Part shown: piece by piece, positions 19,193 to 28,785 of the stretch
How positions within the stretch are numbered: the stretch's first letter is position 1
Layout: each line of letters begins with the position of its first letter
Assembly (NCBI RefSeq): GCF_014764705.1
Contig: NZ_JACXXG010000002.1
Coordinates: 186,001 to 250,000 of the forward strand
Direction: 5' to 3'
Origin: Stutzerimonas kunmingensis
GTDB lineage: Bacteria; Pseudomonadota; Gammaproteobacteria; Pseudomonadales; Pseudomonadaceae
DNA: 64,000 bases
Translations under genes and position numbers: made by a program
The notes under the pieces: generated by a model
Seen by the model: the letters and a program-made list of their open reading frames with translations, nothing else
Told to the model about the DNA's origin: nothing
Databases searched by the model: none

Positions 19193-20088
19193 GTGTCGGT
19201 GTCCTGCTTGCGCTTGGCGCGCGGATGCGCCTGATCGTAGACCTTGGCCAGGTGCTGAAAATCCAGATGGGTATAGATCTGCGTGGTGCCGATGTCGGCA
19301 TGGCCGAGCAGCTCCTGCACCGAGCGCAGGTCCTGCGACGACTCCAGCAGGTGGCTGGCGAAGCTGTGGCGCAACATGTGTGGATGCAGGTGCTGGCCAA
19401 GCTCGCGCACGCCGGCCTGGCGCACTCGCACTTGCACGGCCCGCGCGCCGAGGCGACGACCCTGCTGACCGATGAATACCGCGCCATCGGCCGGGTTGGC
19501 CAGCGCACGTACAGGCAACCAGGCCTGCAACGCCTCGCGCGCCTTGCGCCCTACCGGCAGCTCGCGCACCTTGTTGCCCTTGCCGAGCACTCGCACCATG
19601 CCCGCGGGCAGGTCGAGCTGGTCGAGGTTCAGGCTGACCAGTTCCGAAAGCCGCAGGCCGGATGAATAGAACAGCTCGAGCATCGCCTGATCGCGCAGGC
19701 CGATGAAATCGTCCTCGACGCCACCATCGAGCAGCTGCATGGCGCGGTCGGTATCCAGCAGCTTCGGAAGACGTCGTTCACCTTTCGGCGCGGACAGGCC
19801 GATAGCCGGATCGTGCTGGCAGAGGCCTTCCTGATTCAGGTAGCGGTAGAGGCCGCGCACCGATGAGAGCAGGCGCGCTACGCTGCGGCTGGACTGGCCC
19901 TGGCGATGCAGCTCGCCGACCAGCTGGCGCAGGTGTCGGCCTTGCAGTGCATTCCACTCGGCGATGTTTTCGCGCTCGCAGTAAGTCAGCAGCTTGTTCA
20001 GGTCGCGGCGGTAGCCGTCCAGCGAGTGGCCCGACAGCTGCCGGGCGCTGCGCAGGTGTTCGAAGTAGGCGTCGAGTTCGTTCTGCAT
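19189..20088 (-). CDS. xerC: Tyrosine recombinase XerC
   Basis: 299 aa, resolving chromosome dimers at dif together with XerD. An N-terminal SAM-like domain ([17 protein letters not shown]) is followed by the catalytic domain: Arg in [11 protein letters not shown], Lys in [26 protein letters not shown], and [15 protein letters not shown] with the nucleophile Tyr at about 272. It sits in the conserved lptM-lysA-dapF-DUF484-xerC-yigB operon, so it is the housekeeping recombinase and not an integrase. Confidence 0.95.
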   Translation of the reverse strand: MQNELDAYFEHLRSARQLSGHSLDGYRRDLNKLLTYCERENIAEWNALQGRHLRQLVGELHRQGQSSRSVARLLSSVRGLYRYLNQEGLCQHDPAIGLSAPKGERRLPKLLDTDRAMQLLDGGVEDDFIGLRDQAMLELFYSSGLRLSELVSLNLDQLDLPAGMVRVLGKGNKVRELPVGRKAREALQAWLPVRALANPADGAVFIGQQGRRLGARAVQVRVRQAGVRELGQHLHPHMLRHSFASHLLESSQDLRSVQELLGHADIGTTQIYTHLDFQHLAKVYDQAHPRAKRKQDTDT

Positions 20089-20154
20089 GAACAGGCTCCA
20101 GCCTCAGGCCGCGAGCAGGCGCGTGTGGTGCGTGGCGTTGGCCGGCAATTGCGC

Positions 20155-20850
20155 TCAGCGTACCGAGCGCAGCGGCGTACCGAAGCGCGGCAGCACGCGG
20201 GTCAGCACTTCGGCGATATAACCGAGGAACAGCGTGCCCAGCGAGCTCTTGTAGTGCTGTGGATCCGGGCTGCCGATCGCCAGTACGCCCAGCTGATTGT
20301 TCAGGCTGACTACCGCCGCGGAGCCCACGCTGCTGCTGTCTTCGGCGCCGAACAGAAAGCTCAGCTCGTGCGGGCGGAGCACGCCGCAGATGGTCTTGCC
20401 GCCGTCGAGCAGACCGCCGATGCTCTGCTGCGCCTCGCCGGTGCTGACGCAGCGGCCCACCGGCAGTGTCGCGTCGCTGAACAGGATCAGGCTGACGTAG
20501 GGCACCTGGAACTCGTGGCGCAGGCTGTCTTCCACCGCGCTGACCACTTCTTCCAGGCTGCTGGCGTCGAGCAGGTCGAGCACCAGGCGGCGGGTCTTGT
20601 CGAACAGACGGTCGTTGTCGCGCGCCACGTCCATCAGTTGCGACAGACGATGGCGCATCTCGATGTTGCGCTCACGCAGCAGCTTGACCTGACGCTCCAC
20701 CAGCGACACCGCGGTGCCCGGCTGATGGGGGATGCGCAGCTCAGGGATCAGCTCGTCGTGATCGACGAAGAATTCCGGATGGGCGCGCAGGTAGGCGGCG
20801 ACGGCTTCGGCGTCGGGTAGCGGGGTGCTGCCCTGGGTCTGGTCGGTCAT
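20155..20850 (-). CDS. DUF484 family protein
   Basis: 231-aa cytoplasmic protein. The N-terminal [23 protein letters not shown] and a coiled coil (about 50-80, [22 protein letters not shown]) lead to a GAF-like C-terminal half ([53 protein letters not shown]). Always found between dapF and xerC in this group, function unknown. Its ATG overlaps the dapF stop by 4 bp, so it is translationally coupled to it. Confidence 0.85.
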   Translation of the reverse strand: MTDQTQGSTPLPDAEAVAAYLRAHPEFFVDHDELIPELRIPHQPGTAVSLVERQVKLLRERNIEMRHRLSQLMDVARDNDRLFDKTRRLVLDLLDASSLEEVVSAVEDSLRHEFQVPYVSLILFSDATLPVGRCVSTGEAQQSIGGLLDGGKTICGVLRPHELSFLFGAEDSSSVGSAAVVSLNNQLGVLAIGSPDPQHYKSSLGTLFLGYIAEVLTRVLPRFGTPLRSVR

Positions 20851-21677
20851 AGGCGAACCTGTCCTTCAAATACACGAACGGCGGGGCCGGTCATCATAAC
20901 CGGCTGCCCGGGACCTGCCCATTCGATGGACAGGCGGCCACCCGGCAGCTCGATCTGTACCGGCGAATCCATCCAGCCCTGGCGTATTGCCGCGACCGCA
21001 GCCGCGCAGGCGCCGGTACCGCAGGCCTGGGTTTCGCCGGCGCCGCGTTCCCACACGCGCAGCCGCGCATGGCGGCGATCGACGACCTGCAGGAAGCCGA
21101 CATTGACCCGCTGCGGAAAGCGCGGGTGATGTTCGATCTTCGGTCCGAGTTCATGCACAGGTGCCTGCTCGACGCTGTCGACGCGCAGCACCGCATGGGG
21201 GTTGCCCATGGACACGGCGGCCAACTCGACGCGCTGGCCATCGACTTCGAGTGGATAGCTCAGGGCTTCCTGGTCGGCCTGGAACGGAATCTCGGACGGC
21301 ACCAGTCGCGGCGGACCCATGTCGACGCGGATCTGCCCATCGGGACGGATATCCAGCTCGATGATGCCGCCCTTGGTTTCGACCTTGATCTTGCGTTTCA
21401 CGGTCAGGCGCTTGTCGACCACGAAGCGGGCGAAGCAGCGCGCGCCGTTGCCGCACTGCTCCACTTCCGAACCGTCGGAATTGAAGATGCGGTAGCGGAA
21501 ATCCACGTCCGGGTTCTGCGGCGGCTCGACGATCAGCAGCTGATCGAAACCGACTCCGGTGTGGCGATCGCCCCACTGCTTGGCGTGCTTGGGCTGGATG
21601 TGCGCGTGCTGGCTGACCAGGTCGATGACCATGAAGTCGTTGCCCAGACCGTGCATCTTGGTAAAGCGCAGAAGCAT
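20847..21677 (-). CDS. dapF: Diaminopimelate epimerase
   Basis: 276-aa PLP-independent racemase converting LL-DAP to meso-DAP for peptidoglycan and lysine. Two catalytic cysteines are visible: [10 protein letters not shown] (Cys75) and ETQACGTGA (about Cys218). The start at 21677 has GAGG 8 nt upstream and gives [14 protein letters not shown], the family N-terminus; the extension to 21764 runs into lysA and is not coding. It lies 10 bp after lysA, the next enzyme of the same pathway. Confidence 0.96.
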   Translation of the reverse strand: MLLRFTKMHGLGNDFMVIDLVSQHAHIQPKHAKQWGDRHTGVGFDQLLIVEPPQNPDVDFRYRIFNSDGSEVEQCGNGARCFARFVVDKRLTVKRKIKVETKGGIIELDIRPDGQIRVDMGPPRLVPSEIPFQADQEALSYPLEVDGQRVELAAVSMGNPHAVLRVDSVEQAPVHELGPKIEHHPRFPQRVNVGFLQVVDRRHARLRVWERGAGETQACGTGACAAAVAAIRQGWMDSPVQIELPGGRLSIEWAGPGQPVMMTGPAVRVFEGQVRL

Positions 21678-21687
21678 GATCTTGGCC

Positions 21688-22935
21688 TCAAGTGGGCAGC
21701 AGGCTTTCGCCGGCGTATAGCTCCTGAACGCTCTCGCGACGGCGCACTTCGAAGGCCTGGTCACCGTCCACCAGCACCTCGGCGGCGCGGCCGCGGGTGT
21801 TGTAGTTGGAGCTCATGACGAAGCCGTAGGCACCGGCCGAACACACCGCCAGCAGGTCGCCCTCGACCAGCGCCAGCTCACGATCCTTGGCGAGGAAGTC
21901 GCCGGTTTCGCAGATCGGTCCGACGATGTCGTAGCGACGCGTATCGCCTTCGTGCGGCTGCACCGCGATGACGTTCATCCACGCCTGGTACAGCGCCGGA
22001 CGGATCAGGTCGTTCATCGCCGCATCGACTATGGCGAAATCCTTGTGCGCGGTGTGCTTGAGGTATTCCACGCGGGTCAGCAGCACGCCGGCGTTGGCGA
22101 CGATGGAGCGGCCTGGCTCGAACACCAGCGCCAGCCCGCGGCCTTCGATGCGCTGGCGCACGGCCTGGATGTAGTCACCGGCCAAAGGTGGCTGCTCGTC
22201 GCGGTAACGCACGCCGAGGCCGCCACCGAGGTCAAGGTGACGAATCTGGATGCCGCGTGCGGCGAGGCGCTCGGTCAGTGCGAGCAGGCGGTCGAGCGCA
22301 TCGAGGAAAGGCGGCAGGCTGGTCAGCTGCGAACCGATATGGCAGTCGACACCGACCACTTCCAGGTTCGGCAGCTCGGCGGCACGGGCGTAGACCGCCT
22401 CGGCATTGTCGATATCGATGCCGAACTTGTTCTCTTTGAGACCTGTGGAAATGTACGGGTGGGTGCCGGCATCGACGTCCGGATTGACCCGTAGCGACAC
22501 CGGCGCCTTTTTGCCGAGCTCGGCGGCGACCTGCTGCAGGCGCTCCAGTTCATCGGTGGATTCCACGTTGAAGCAGTGCACGCCGACTTCCAGCGCCCGG
22601 CGCATGTCGTCACGGGTCTTGCCGACGCCAGAGAAGACGATACGGTCCGGCTGTCCGCCGGCGGCCAGTACGCGCTCCAGCTCACCGCGCGAGACGATGT
22701 CGAAGCCGGCGCCGAGACGTGCCAGGACGTTCAGCACGCCCAGGTTCGAATTGGCTTTGACGGCGAAGCAGACCAGATGCGGCATGCCATCCAGCGCATC
22801 GGCATACGCCCGGTACTGGGCTTCGATGTGCGCGCGGGAATAGACGTAGGTCGGGGTGCCGAAGCGTTGCGCAAGTGCGGGCAGTGCCACGCCTTCCGCG
22901 AAGAGTTGACCGTCGCGGTACGAGAAGGCCTCCAT
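21688..22935 (-). CDS. lysA: Diaminopimelate decarboxylase
   Basis: 415-aa fold-type III PLP enzyme, last step of lysine synthesis. The PLP lysine is Lys60 in [29 protein letters not shown] and [14 protein letters not shown] (active-site Cys from the partner subunit) are both present. It starts 12 bp after lptM and is followed by dapF, so the operon supplies both meso-DAP and lysine. Confidence 0.96.
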   Translation of the reverse strand: MEAFSYRDGQLFAEGVALPALAQRFGTPTYVYSRAHIEAQYRAYADALDGMPHLVCFAVKANSNLGVLNVLARLGAGFDIVSRGELERVLAAGGQPDRIVFSGVGKTRDDMRRALEVGVHCFNVESTDELERLQQVAAELGKKAPVSLRVNPDVDAGTHPYISTGLKENKFGIDIDNAEAVYARAAELPNLEVVGVDCHIGSQLTSLPPFLDALDRLLALTERLAARGIQIRHLDLGGGLGVRYRDEQPPLAGDYIQAVRQRIEGRGLALVFEPGRSIVANAGVLLTRVEYLKHTAHKDFAIVDAAMNDLIRPALYQAWMNVIAVQPHEGDTRRYDIVGPICETGDFLAKDRELALVEGDLLAVCSAGAYGFVMSSNYNTRGRAAEVLVDGDQAFEVRRRESVQELYAGESLLPT

Positions 22936-22947
22936 GAACAGCCTCCT

Positions 22948-23088
22948 TTAGAGTTCGAAACGGTCTTTGGAACGTTCTTTGACGGTTTTCTCGTCATCCG
23001 GCAGGTACAGCGGACCTTTCTGGCCACAACCGCTGAGCGCGGCGGCGAAGACGGCGAGTGCGATGAAGGGAAGCAGAAGGCGCTTCAT
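22948..23088 (-). CDS. lptM: LptM (YifL) small outer-membrane lipoprotein
   Basis: 46-aa lipoprotein: MKRLLLPF start, hydrophobic stretch and lipobox [13 protein letters not shown] with the lipidated Cys at about residue 22. The GQKGPLYLP motif is diagnostic of LptM, which assists LptD oxidative maturation. The start at 23088 is chosen over the in-frame 23136 because it gives a normal signal peptide. It is the first gene of the operon and divergent from cyaY. Confidence 0.9.
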   Translation of the reverse strand: MKRLLLPFIALAVFAAALSGCGQKGPLYLPDDEKTVKERSKDRFEL

Positions 23089-23277
23089 GGGGACTGGAAT
23101 CCTTGAAAAATCTAATCGCCGGAGTATACCCAGCACCCGGCGGATTGCCTATGCGAGCAGCACGTCACACGGCTGCCGTGCTGGCGGGCGGCTCGCTTGA
23201 TCCGGCTGCGCCCTGCTAAGCTCGCCGCCATCGCATGCGGCCCGCGTCGCGTGCAGAACAATTCGAGGAAGTGTTGC

Positions 23278-23610
23278 ATGAGCCTGAGCGAAGCCCGTTA
23301 TCACGATCTGGTCGATGCTGTGCAGGAGAGCGTCGAGGACGTATTCGATGACACCAGTCTGGACGTCGACCTGGAGAACTCCGGTGGTGTGCTGACAGTG
23401 CGCTTCGATAACGGCAGTCAGCTGATCCTCAGCCGCCAGCCCGCGTTGCGCCAGCTGTGGGTCGCGGCGCGCTCCGGCGGCTTTCATTTCGACTACGACG
23501 AAGGCAGCCAGCTGTGGCTGTGCGATGCTAGCGGCGAGCGCCTCGGAGAGCTGCTCTCGCGGGTGACGCAGGAGCAGGGCGGCGAAGCGCTGGAATTCGA
23601 GGATATCTGA
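23278..23610 (+). CDS. cyaY: Frataxin homologue CyaY
   Basis: 110-aa iron-binding regulator of Fe-S assembly. The acidic N-terminal helix (YHDLVDAVQESVEDVFDD) and the beta-sheet core LTVRFDNGSQLILSRQPALRQLWVAA match the frataxin fold. GAGGAAG lies upstream of the ATG. Convergent to nothing; a strong terminator follows at 23701. Confidence 0.93.
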   Translation: MSLSEARYHDLVDAVQESVEDVFDDTSLDVDLENSGGVLTVRFDNGSQLILSRQPALRQLWVAARSGGFHFDYDEGSQLWLCDASGERLGELLSRVTQEQGGEALEFEDI

Positions 23611-23700
23611 CGCAATCTGCGTGCAGCCCCCGCGAGCCGGGCGCTGCCGGTGGGGGCCTTGCTTATTCGGGCTGCTGTGATAGTGTCTTCGCAGGTCAAC

Positions 23701-23736
23701 AAAACCCCGCCTTCGGGCGGGGTTTTGCTTTTTTCG
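23701..23736 (+). terminator. Intrinsic terminator after cyaY
   Basis: CCCCGCC-TTCG-GGCGGGG stem with a UUCG tetraloop and the run TTTTGCTTTTTT. It lies just upstream of the rnk SD. Confidence 0.88.
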
Positions 23737-23770
23737 TGTTTTATTTTTTCGCAGGAGCTTGCCAGAACCC

Positions 23771-24175
23771 ATGACCAGTGCACCGCCGATCATCCTTACC
23801 CAACTCGATCTGCAGCGCCTTGAGCGGCTGCTCGACAGTCTGGACGACTACGGTCCGGCCGCCGAAGCGCTCGAGCAGGAACTGTCGCGGGCGCAGATCG
23901 TGGAACGCAGCGAGATGCCTGCGGGCGTCGTGACCATGAATTCGCGCGTGCACTGCCGCGACGAAGGCACGGGCAAGGACTACCACCTGACGCTGGTCTA
24001 TCCCCACGATGCCGGCAAGGAAGGCATCGTGTCCGTCCTCGCACCGGTCGGTACGGCGCTGCTGGGCATGAGTGTCGGCCAGCACATCGACTGGCCGACT
24101 CCATCCGGCAAGATGATCAAGCTCACTCTGCTCGCGATCGAATACCAGCCCGAAGCGGCAGGCGATCCGTTCTGA
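23771..24175 (+). CDS. rnk: Rnk, nucleoside diphosphate kinase regulator
   Basis: 134-aa GreA/GreB-fold protein. The N-terminal coiled coil (LTQLDLQRLERLLDSLDDYGPAAEALEQEL) is short compared with GreA, as in Rnk; the C-terminal domain has VYPHDAGKEGIVSVLAPVGTALLG. Rnk binds RNAP and affects Ndk levels and alginate in P. aeruginosa. AGGAG at 23753-23757 is 13 nt from the ATG, rather far; TTG 23759 is too close. The 175 bp after its stop (24176-24350) hold no gene. Confidence 0.9.
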   Translation: MTSAPPIILTQLDLQRLERLLDSLDDYGPAAEALEQELSRAQIVERSEMPAGVVTMNSRVHCRDEGTGKDYHLTLVYPHDAGKEGIVSVLAPVGTALLGMSVGQHIDWPTPSGKMIKLTLLAIEYQPEAAGDPF

Positions 24176-24350
24176 CGGGCGACGCTTGCGAGATGATCAG
24201 CCTGGCCGCCGCTGCGATCGGGCTGGTAGCAGCTTTCCGCAGCTCTGCCTTTGTTGGCGCGAAAAGCGTTGGATAGCCACTGCGCAATGCAGCTGGTTCG
24301 TCAGGCCGGAACCTCGTCGAGACGCTGACTGAAGCCCCGTCAGCGCCCTC

Positions 24351-27173
24351 TTATGACTCCATTGCCGCGTTCAGCGCTGCCTCCAGGCGCGCCTTGTAGC
24401 GCAGGTACTGGACCGTCTGGCTGCGTCCGCTGCCGTGCAGGCCAGTGAGGTCGAGGTCGGTGATGTAGCAGGGGTAGCGTTCACCGTCGCGGCGCCGGGA
24501 AATGATCGTGCGTGTCACGGCGGCGAACAGCTCGGCACCATATTCCAGGCCGGAAAACTCCTGATGGTTACAGTACAGGGTGACCTGCGAGCGACCGTTT
24601 TCGCCCGCTTCGACAATCGCCTGCACGTCGTAGAACGGATCGTTGACCTCGCCCTGGGGCGCCGGTCTTCGTTCCAGTTGTGCCGGTCGCGCGCCTTGTC
24701 CCGGCTGAATGCGGTAGAAGAGGATCGCCGGGTCGACCAGCTCCTGGCTTTGGCCGGGCTGCTGCGCGTTACGCCGATACAGCATCGACTCGAGAAAGCG
24801 CATCAGCGGGCGCAGCAGGGTGCGCTCGTCGCGATAGGGCAGCTGCTGGCGCCAGAGGGCATTGCATTCATCGAGCACGCTGAGTTCGGCGATTTCCCCG
24901 GCCGTGCGGTAGAACACCTGCAGGCATCCCGGGCGGCCTTGCGCAAGAATCAGCGCCAGATCGTCACCGTCCAGCGCCGCACGATCGAGCCGGAGCGGGC
25001 TGTAGGCGTGGTGGGCCTCGCCAAGGTGTTCGAGCAGTGCGGCGCGATCGCTCAGGTGGGTGAGACGCAGCGCATTCGCCTCGCGCTGCAGCATGTGGAA
25101 ATGCTGGCGAACCTGAAGCAGGTAGCGTCCATGAGCGATGCTGGCAAGGCTCTGGCGGGCATCCTCGAATATCTGCTCGACCCGCCGCGCGATGGCCTGT
25201 CCGCGATTGCGGGCGAAGCAGAAGACCTGCAGCTGCGGTGCCTGCACGACCTGCTCGAGGCTATCCAGATAATCGCGCAGGCACAGTGGCAGCGCCTTCG
25301 GCCCGTCGTAGCGGGTCACCAGCATCTCGTTCCAGCTGTTGAGCGTGACCTGATCCACGCTCAGCACCAGGCTTTCCGGCGCCGCGTTCAGCATCGACTG
25401 CTCGCCGATGGCAGATGCTGTCGGGGCTTGCTGGGTGGGGTCCAGGCCGATGTTGATCAGCAGCAGCACCCGGCTGGGTTTGCTCGCGGCCAGTAGAGCT
25501 TCTTCGTCCACCGGGCATAGCGGCATCGGCAGCGCACGGCGCAGGTCGCTGAACAGGGCGAACAGTTCCGCTTCGCTCAGGCCGCTGTCGCCAGGGAACA
25601 GGGACAGGTGGGTGCTGACATCCACCACGCCGTTGCGGTGACACCAGGCCAGCAGCGCGACCAGCTCGCGAGAGCGCTTCAATGGGGCGAAATTGCTCAG
25701 TTCCGGCGCGGTGAGCTGGCCCTGATAGAGCGACCAGCGCACGTCGCCCGCAGCGTCGTAATCGTGCACCAGGGTCAGGCTGTGTTCAGCCATATCCGGC
25801 GAGATACCAAGATTGACCACCTCGACCTTGCCGGCCTTGCGTTCGATCGCGGCGTACAGGCGACGACCCAGCACGCCGAGGTCGCGACTGGTGAGCGGAC
25901 TGGTGGCCTGAAGGCGTCGGGTGAAGTCGCTGAGAAAGCGATAGCCGTAGGTCAGTTCGTTGACCAGCATGCGACGTTCCTGGCTGACCTGACGCACTTT
26001 CCAGTGGCTGCGGTTGTCGAGCAGTGCGAACTGCCGCTCGTCCCAGCGCCAGTCGTGGGTCAGCCGCTCGAGCAGGCTGCGCTGCCAGCTCTTGTTGCGG
26101 TTGACCGGTGGCCGGCTCAGTGGGCGATTGATCTTCAGGTACAGGCAGCGCCGCGCCAGCTCCAGGCGCTCGTGGTCGCCGCGCGCGCCGAGGTAACGCT
26201 CGATGGCAAGGTAGGCGGCGATATACGGGTCGAGCTCGTTCAGATCGAACCGCCCTTGATAGATGGCCTGTTTGAAGTCCAGGGCCAGGCAGCGCAGCTG
26301 CGGATACTGGCTGGCATACACCTCCACCAGCAGCAGCTTGAACAGCGATTTGTAGGGCGAGGCTATGGCCTTGTAGAGCTGCCAGAGTCCGGCGCCGACG
26401 AACTCGCCGGGCGGCACCTGGCCCAGGTGGCCGAGGTCGAGTACTTCGTCGGCGCGCACGAAGCGCTTGGCCAGCAGCGTCGCCACATATTCGTCGTAGC
26501 GGTGCTCCTCGTAGTCCGGCACCAGCCACCAGAGCGGGGTGCGCCCGCCGAGCCAGAGCGCCGTGCGGTAGAACTCGTCGAGCAGCAGGTAGTGCTGGGT
26601 GGTGCCACAGTCATCGGAGGTCAGCCTGGCTTCGCGCTGGCCCTGGGTGAAGCGTTGCGGATCGACCAGAAAGAAGTGCGCTTCGCTGCCCTGGCTCGCC
26701 GCCCAGGCTTGCAGCAGTTCGCACTTGCGGCGCAGTTCCTCGATCTGGCCGGCGTCCAGGGCGGGATCGTGGCAGACCCACACGTCCAGATCGCTGTGCT
26801 CGTCCTGCGCCACGGTGCCGAGGCTGCCCATGAGGAACAGGCCGAGTATCGGCTGCGGCAGTTTTCCGCGCGCCGGCTTGTAGGCGAACGAGCGGCTCAG
26901 GCGCTGTGCTTCGGCGAGCTGCTCGGCGTCCGGCACGAAGTGCGCGAGTCCGGCAGGGGTAGTCGCCGAGACATAGCCGGGGAGAATCGGATGGTTGACG
27001 TGAAACAGCAGCGGCAGCAGCTTGAGTACCTGCTGCTGGCGCGTCGACATGGCCTGCAGGGCCCGCTCCAGGCGTGCGGAGTTGACCGCGAGAAAGCGCG
27101 CCCGCAGCGTGGTCAGCACCTTGCGGTCGATGCCTTCTTCGAGAATCGGGTGGATGTGCTGGGTGCGGGTCAT
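24351..27173 (-). CDS. cyaA: Class I adenylate cyclase
   Basis: 940-aa cAMP-forming enzyme of the enterobacterial class I type. The catalytic nucleotidyltransferase motif is LFLMGSLGTVAQDEHSDLDVWVC in the N-terminal third; the rest is the regulatory C-terminal part. cAMP would feed Vfr/CRP control. The start MTRTQHIHPILEEGIDRKVL at 27173 agrees with the family; the extension to 27266 has no such similarity and the SD is weak either way. Length is close to the usual 850-950 aa. Confidence 0.92.
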   Translation of the reverse strand: MTRTQHIHPILEEGIDRKVLTTLRARFLAVNSARLERALQAMSTRQQQVLKLLPLLFHVNHPILPGYVSATTPAGLAHFVPDAEQLAEAQRLSRSFAYKPARGKLPQPILGLFLMGSLGTVAQDEHSDLDVWVCHDPALDAGQIEELRRKCELLQAWAASQGSEAHFFLVDPQRFTQGQREARLTSDDCGTTQHYLLLDEFYRTALWLGGRTPLWWLVPDYEEHRYDEYVATLLAKRFVRADEVLDLGHLGQVPPGEFVGAGLWQLYKAIASPYKSLFKLLLVEVYASQYPQLRCLALDFKQAIYQGRFDLNELDPYIAAYLAIERYLGARGDHERLELARRCLYLKINRPLSRPPVNRNKSWQRSLLERLTHDWRWDERQFALLDNRSHWKVRQVSQERRMLVNELTYGYRFLSDFTRRLQATSPLTSRDLGVLGRRLYAAIERKAGKVEVVNLGISPDMAEHSLTLVHDYDAAGDVRWSLYQGQLTAPELSNFAPLKRSRELVALLAWCHRNGVVDVSTHLSLFPGDSGLSEAELFALFSDLRRALPMPLCPVDEEALLAASKPSRVLLLINIGLDPTQQAPTASAIGEQSMLNAAPESLVLSVDQVTLNSWNEMLVTRYDGPKALPLCLRDYLDSLEQVVQAPQLQVFCFARNRGQAIARRVEQIFEDARQSLASIAHGRYLLQVRQHFHMLQREANALRLTHLSDRAALLEHLGEAHHAYSPLRLDRAALDGDDLALILAQGRPGCLQVFYRTAGEIAELSVLDECNALWRQQLPYRDERTLLRPLMRFLESMLYRRNAQQPGQSQELVDPAILFYRIQPGQGARPAQLERRPAPQGEVNDPFYDVQAIVEAGENGRSQVTLYCNHQEFSGLEYGAELFAAVTRTIISRRRDGERYPCYITDLDLTGLHGSGRSQTVQYLRYKARLEAALNAAMES

Positions 27174-27324
27174 TGTGGTTCGTGCAGGCGAGGCTAACCC
27201 CTGTTCATCGGCCAATCGGCGTGCGGCTTGAGGTGCGGTGCAAGTTTGCCTGCAGTGAGCGACCAACGGCCAGGGCCGGCGTCATCCGTGCCCTGGACTG
27301 GTGAAGCGGAACGGCATGGCGATG

Positions 27325-27570
27325 TCAGGCCGTGACGGTTTCCGAGAGGATGGTATGCAGCGTTTGCGCCTGTTCGGCCGCGTCGCGGCCAAGGCTGGTG
27401 AGGTAACCGCCGTCGGCCTGGGTGATCAGGCCCTTGGCGTGGAGGCGGCCAAAAGCGGCGATGGTGGCGGGGCTGGCTTCGTGATGCACCTTCAGCCCTT
27501 CCTGCAGATTTTCCAGATTGAACTGTCGGAGTACGTCCAGTTCGGCAACCAGCTCAGGGGTGTACGACAT
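27325..27570 (-). CDS. TIGR02647-type small DNA-binding-like protein
   Basis: 81 aa, MSYTPELVAELDVLRQFNLENLQEGLKVH. The helical pattern, ending HAKGLITQADGGYLTSLGRDAAEQ, looks like a winged-helix fragment. It is conserved in pseudomonads without known function. It lies between the 147-aa hypothetical and cyaA on the same strand. Confidence 0.65.
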   Translation of the reverse strand: MSYTPELVAELDVLRQFNLENLQEGLKVHHEASPATIAAFGRLHAKGLITQADGGYLTSLGRDAAEQAQTLHTILSETVTA

Positions 27571-27648
27571 GCTCGCTCCTCGGATGGTGGGCTCATGCCC
27601 TGTTTGCTGAGTGTAGATGCTGTCGGTGGCCCTGCCTTGATCCAGATC

Positions 27649-28092
27649 CTATTCGGATGCTTCCGGCAGTTCCGGCAGCTTGCGCAGCATGGCCTCGTAG
27701 GCGGCACCGTCGAAAGGGCGGTCCTCGCTGAGCATCGTGCGGATCTCATGGGCCAGAACCAGGGCCATCATCTGCAAGCATTCGTCCCGCTCGTAGCCGA
27801 CCAGGGTGAGCTTGTTCAGCGTGGCCTGGGTAGCCGCGGGCTCGCCGGCTTCAAGCTGGTTCTCGATCGCCTGGATCAGGGTCTCTTCGGCGAACGCTTC
27901 ATCTTCATCGTTGCTGGGGTTGTCTTGCGCCATGGCGGGGGTCTCGTCGAGCGGTGCCGGATTTTCTGCGTCCAGCTGGCAGATCGTGCAGCTGCCGTCA
28001 TCCGGCCGGTTGGTTTCGACGTAGCGTACCCGGCGTTGGGCGGCCTGGCGATCAGCATCAACGCGATAGCGGGGGCGGTCTGAATCGGACAT
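27649..28092 (-). CDS. Uncharacterised protein with a CxxC motif
   Basis: 147 aa. The N-terminal part is basic (DRPRYRVDADRQAAQRRVRYVE), then one CTIC pair (CxxC), an acidic low-complexity stretch (DNPSNDEDEAFAEE), and a helical C-terminal half (LVGYERDECLQMMALVLAHEIRTMLSEDRPFD). GGAGG lies 5 nt before the ATG at 28092. The single CxxC could bind metal only as a dimer. I do not recognise the family. Confidence 0.7.
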   Translation of the reverse strand: MSDSDRPRYRVDADRQAAQRRVRYVETNRPDDGSCTICQLDAENPAPLDETPAMAQDNPSNDEDEAFAEETLIQAIENQLEAGEPAATQATLNKLTLVGYERDECLQMMALVLAHEIRTMLSEDRPFDGAAYEAMLRKLPELPEASE

Positions 28093-28164
28093 GGGTTCCT
28101 CCATACGGATGCGTCCAGCTAAGCAGCTGCTGCCGCGTGGAGCAATGCGGCGGTGTGCGGTGCG

Positions 28165-28746
28165 TCAGTCCATCAGGCTCAGGGCCAGGCAGAGCAGGCC
28201 AAATGCGCTCCAGACCAGCGAAAAGATGATTGGCGTGCGCAGCGAAAACAGCAGGGTGCGCTTGTAGCGAGGCCCACCGACCGGGCTGCTGCCTTCGCCG
28301 AACAGCGCCGATTCGTTGTTCGGAAGCATGCCGACGCGGCCTTCGAGCTGCAGCAGTTCGGACTGTTTCTGATGCCAGCGCTCGATGACGTCGAAATTGG
28401 ACTTGATGCCGGGCATCGCGTGCAGCGATGTGATGAGGCCGAGCACCGAGAGAATCGCCGGCACCACCAGGCGGAACAGCTCGCCCCACTCAGGGTTACT
28501 GTTGGCCATCGACGAGGCGAAGGCAATCATCAGGAACGACTGCGACGACAGGTAGGCGCTGGTGCGTTCGGCCAGCAGGGAAGATTCGAAATGGATTTCG
28601 GAGCGGTAGAAGATCAGGCGTTCCTTGGGCGAGTCGAAGAGCTCGGCGCCCTGGGTGTCCTGATTCAGCAGCAGGGTGCGCAGATCGGTCATGCAGGCCT
28701 CGGCGAATGCGGCGGCGGAGATGGGAGGAATCGCCGGCGGTTGCAT
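28165..28746 (-). CDS. Conserved integral membrane protein of unknown function
   Basis: 193 aa with a soluble N-terminal part including PKERLIFYRSEIHFESSLLAERTSAYLSSQSFLMIAF, membrane segments near 67-83, 90-110 and 168-190, and a cytoplasmic loop VIERWHQKQSELLQL. Similar small proteins occur beside other membrane genes, but I cannot name a function. The start is uncertain: ATG 28746 or TTG 28755, neither with a good SD. Confidence 0.65.
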   Translation of the reverse strand: MQPPAIPPISAAAFAEACMTDLRTLLLNQDTQGAELFDSPKERLIFYRSEIHFESSLLAERTSAYLSSQSFLMIAFASSMANSNPEWGELFRLVVPAILSVLGLITSLHAMPGIKSNFDVIERWHQKQSELLQLEGRVGMLPNNESALFGEGSSPVGGPRYKRTLLFSLRTPIIFSLVWSAFGLLCLALSLMD

Positions 28747-28785
28747 GTAGGTCAAGCGTAATGCGTGAGAGTTCCGGTTGATGAC

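Noticed and set aside
24176..24350. Possible small gene or RNA between rnk and cyaA
   Set aside because: No credible ORF, promoter or strong hairpin in these 175 bp.
25608..27197. 529-aa open frame on the plus strand over cyaA
   Set aside because: Antisense shadow of the class I adenylate cyclase, no motif and no SD.
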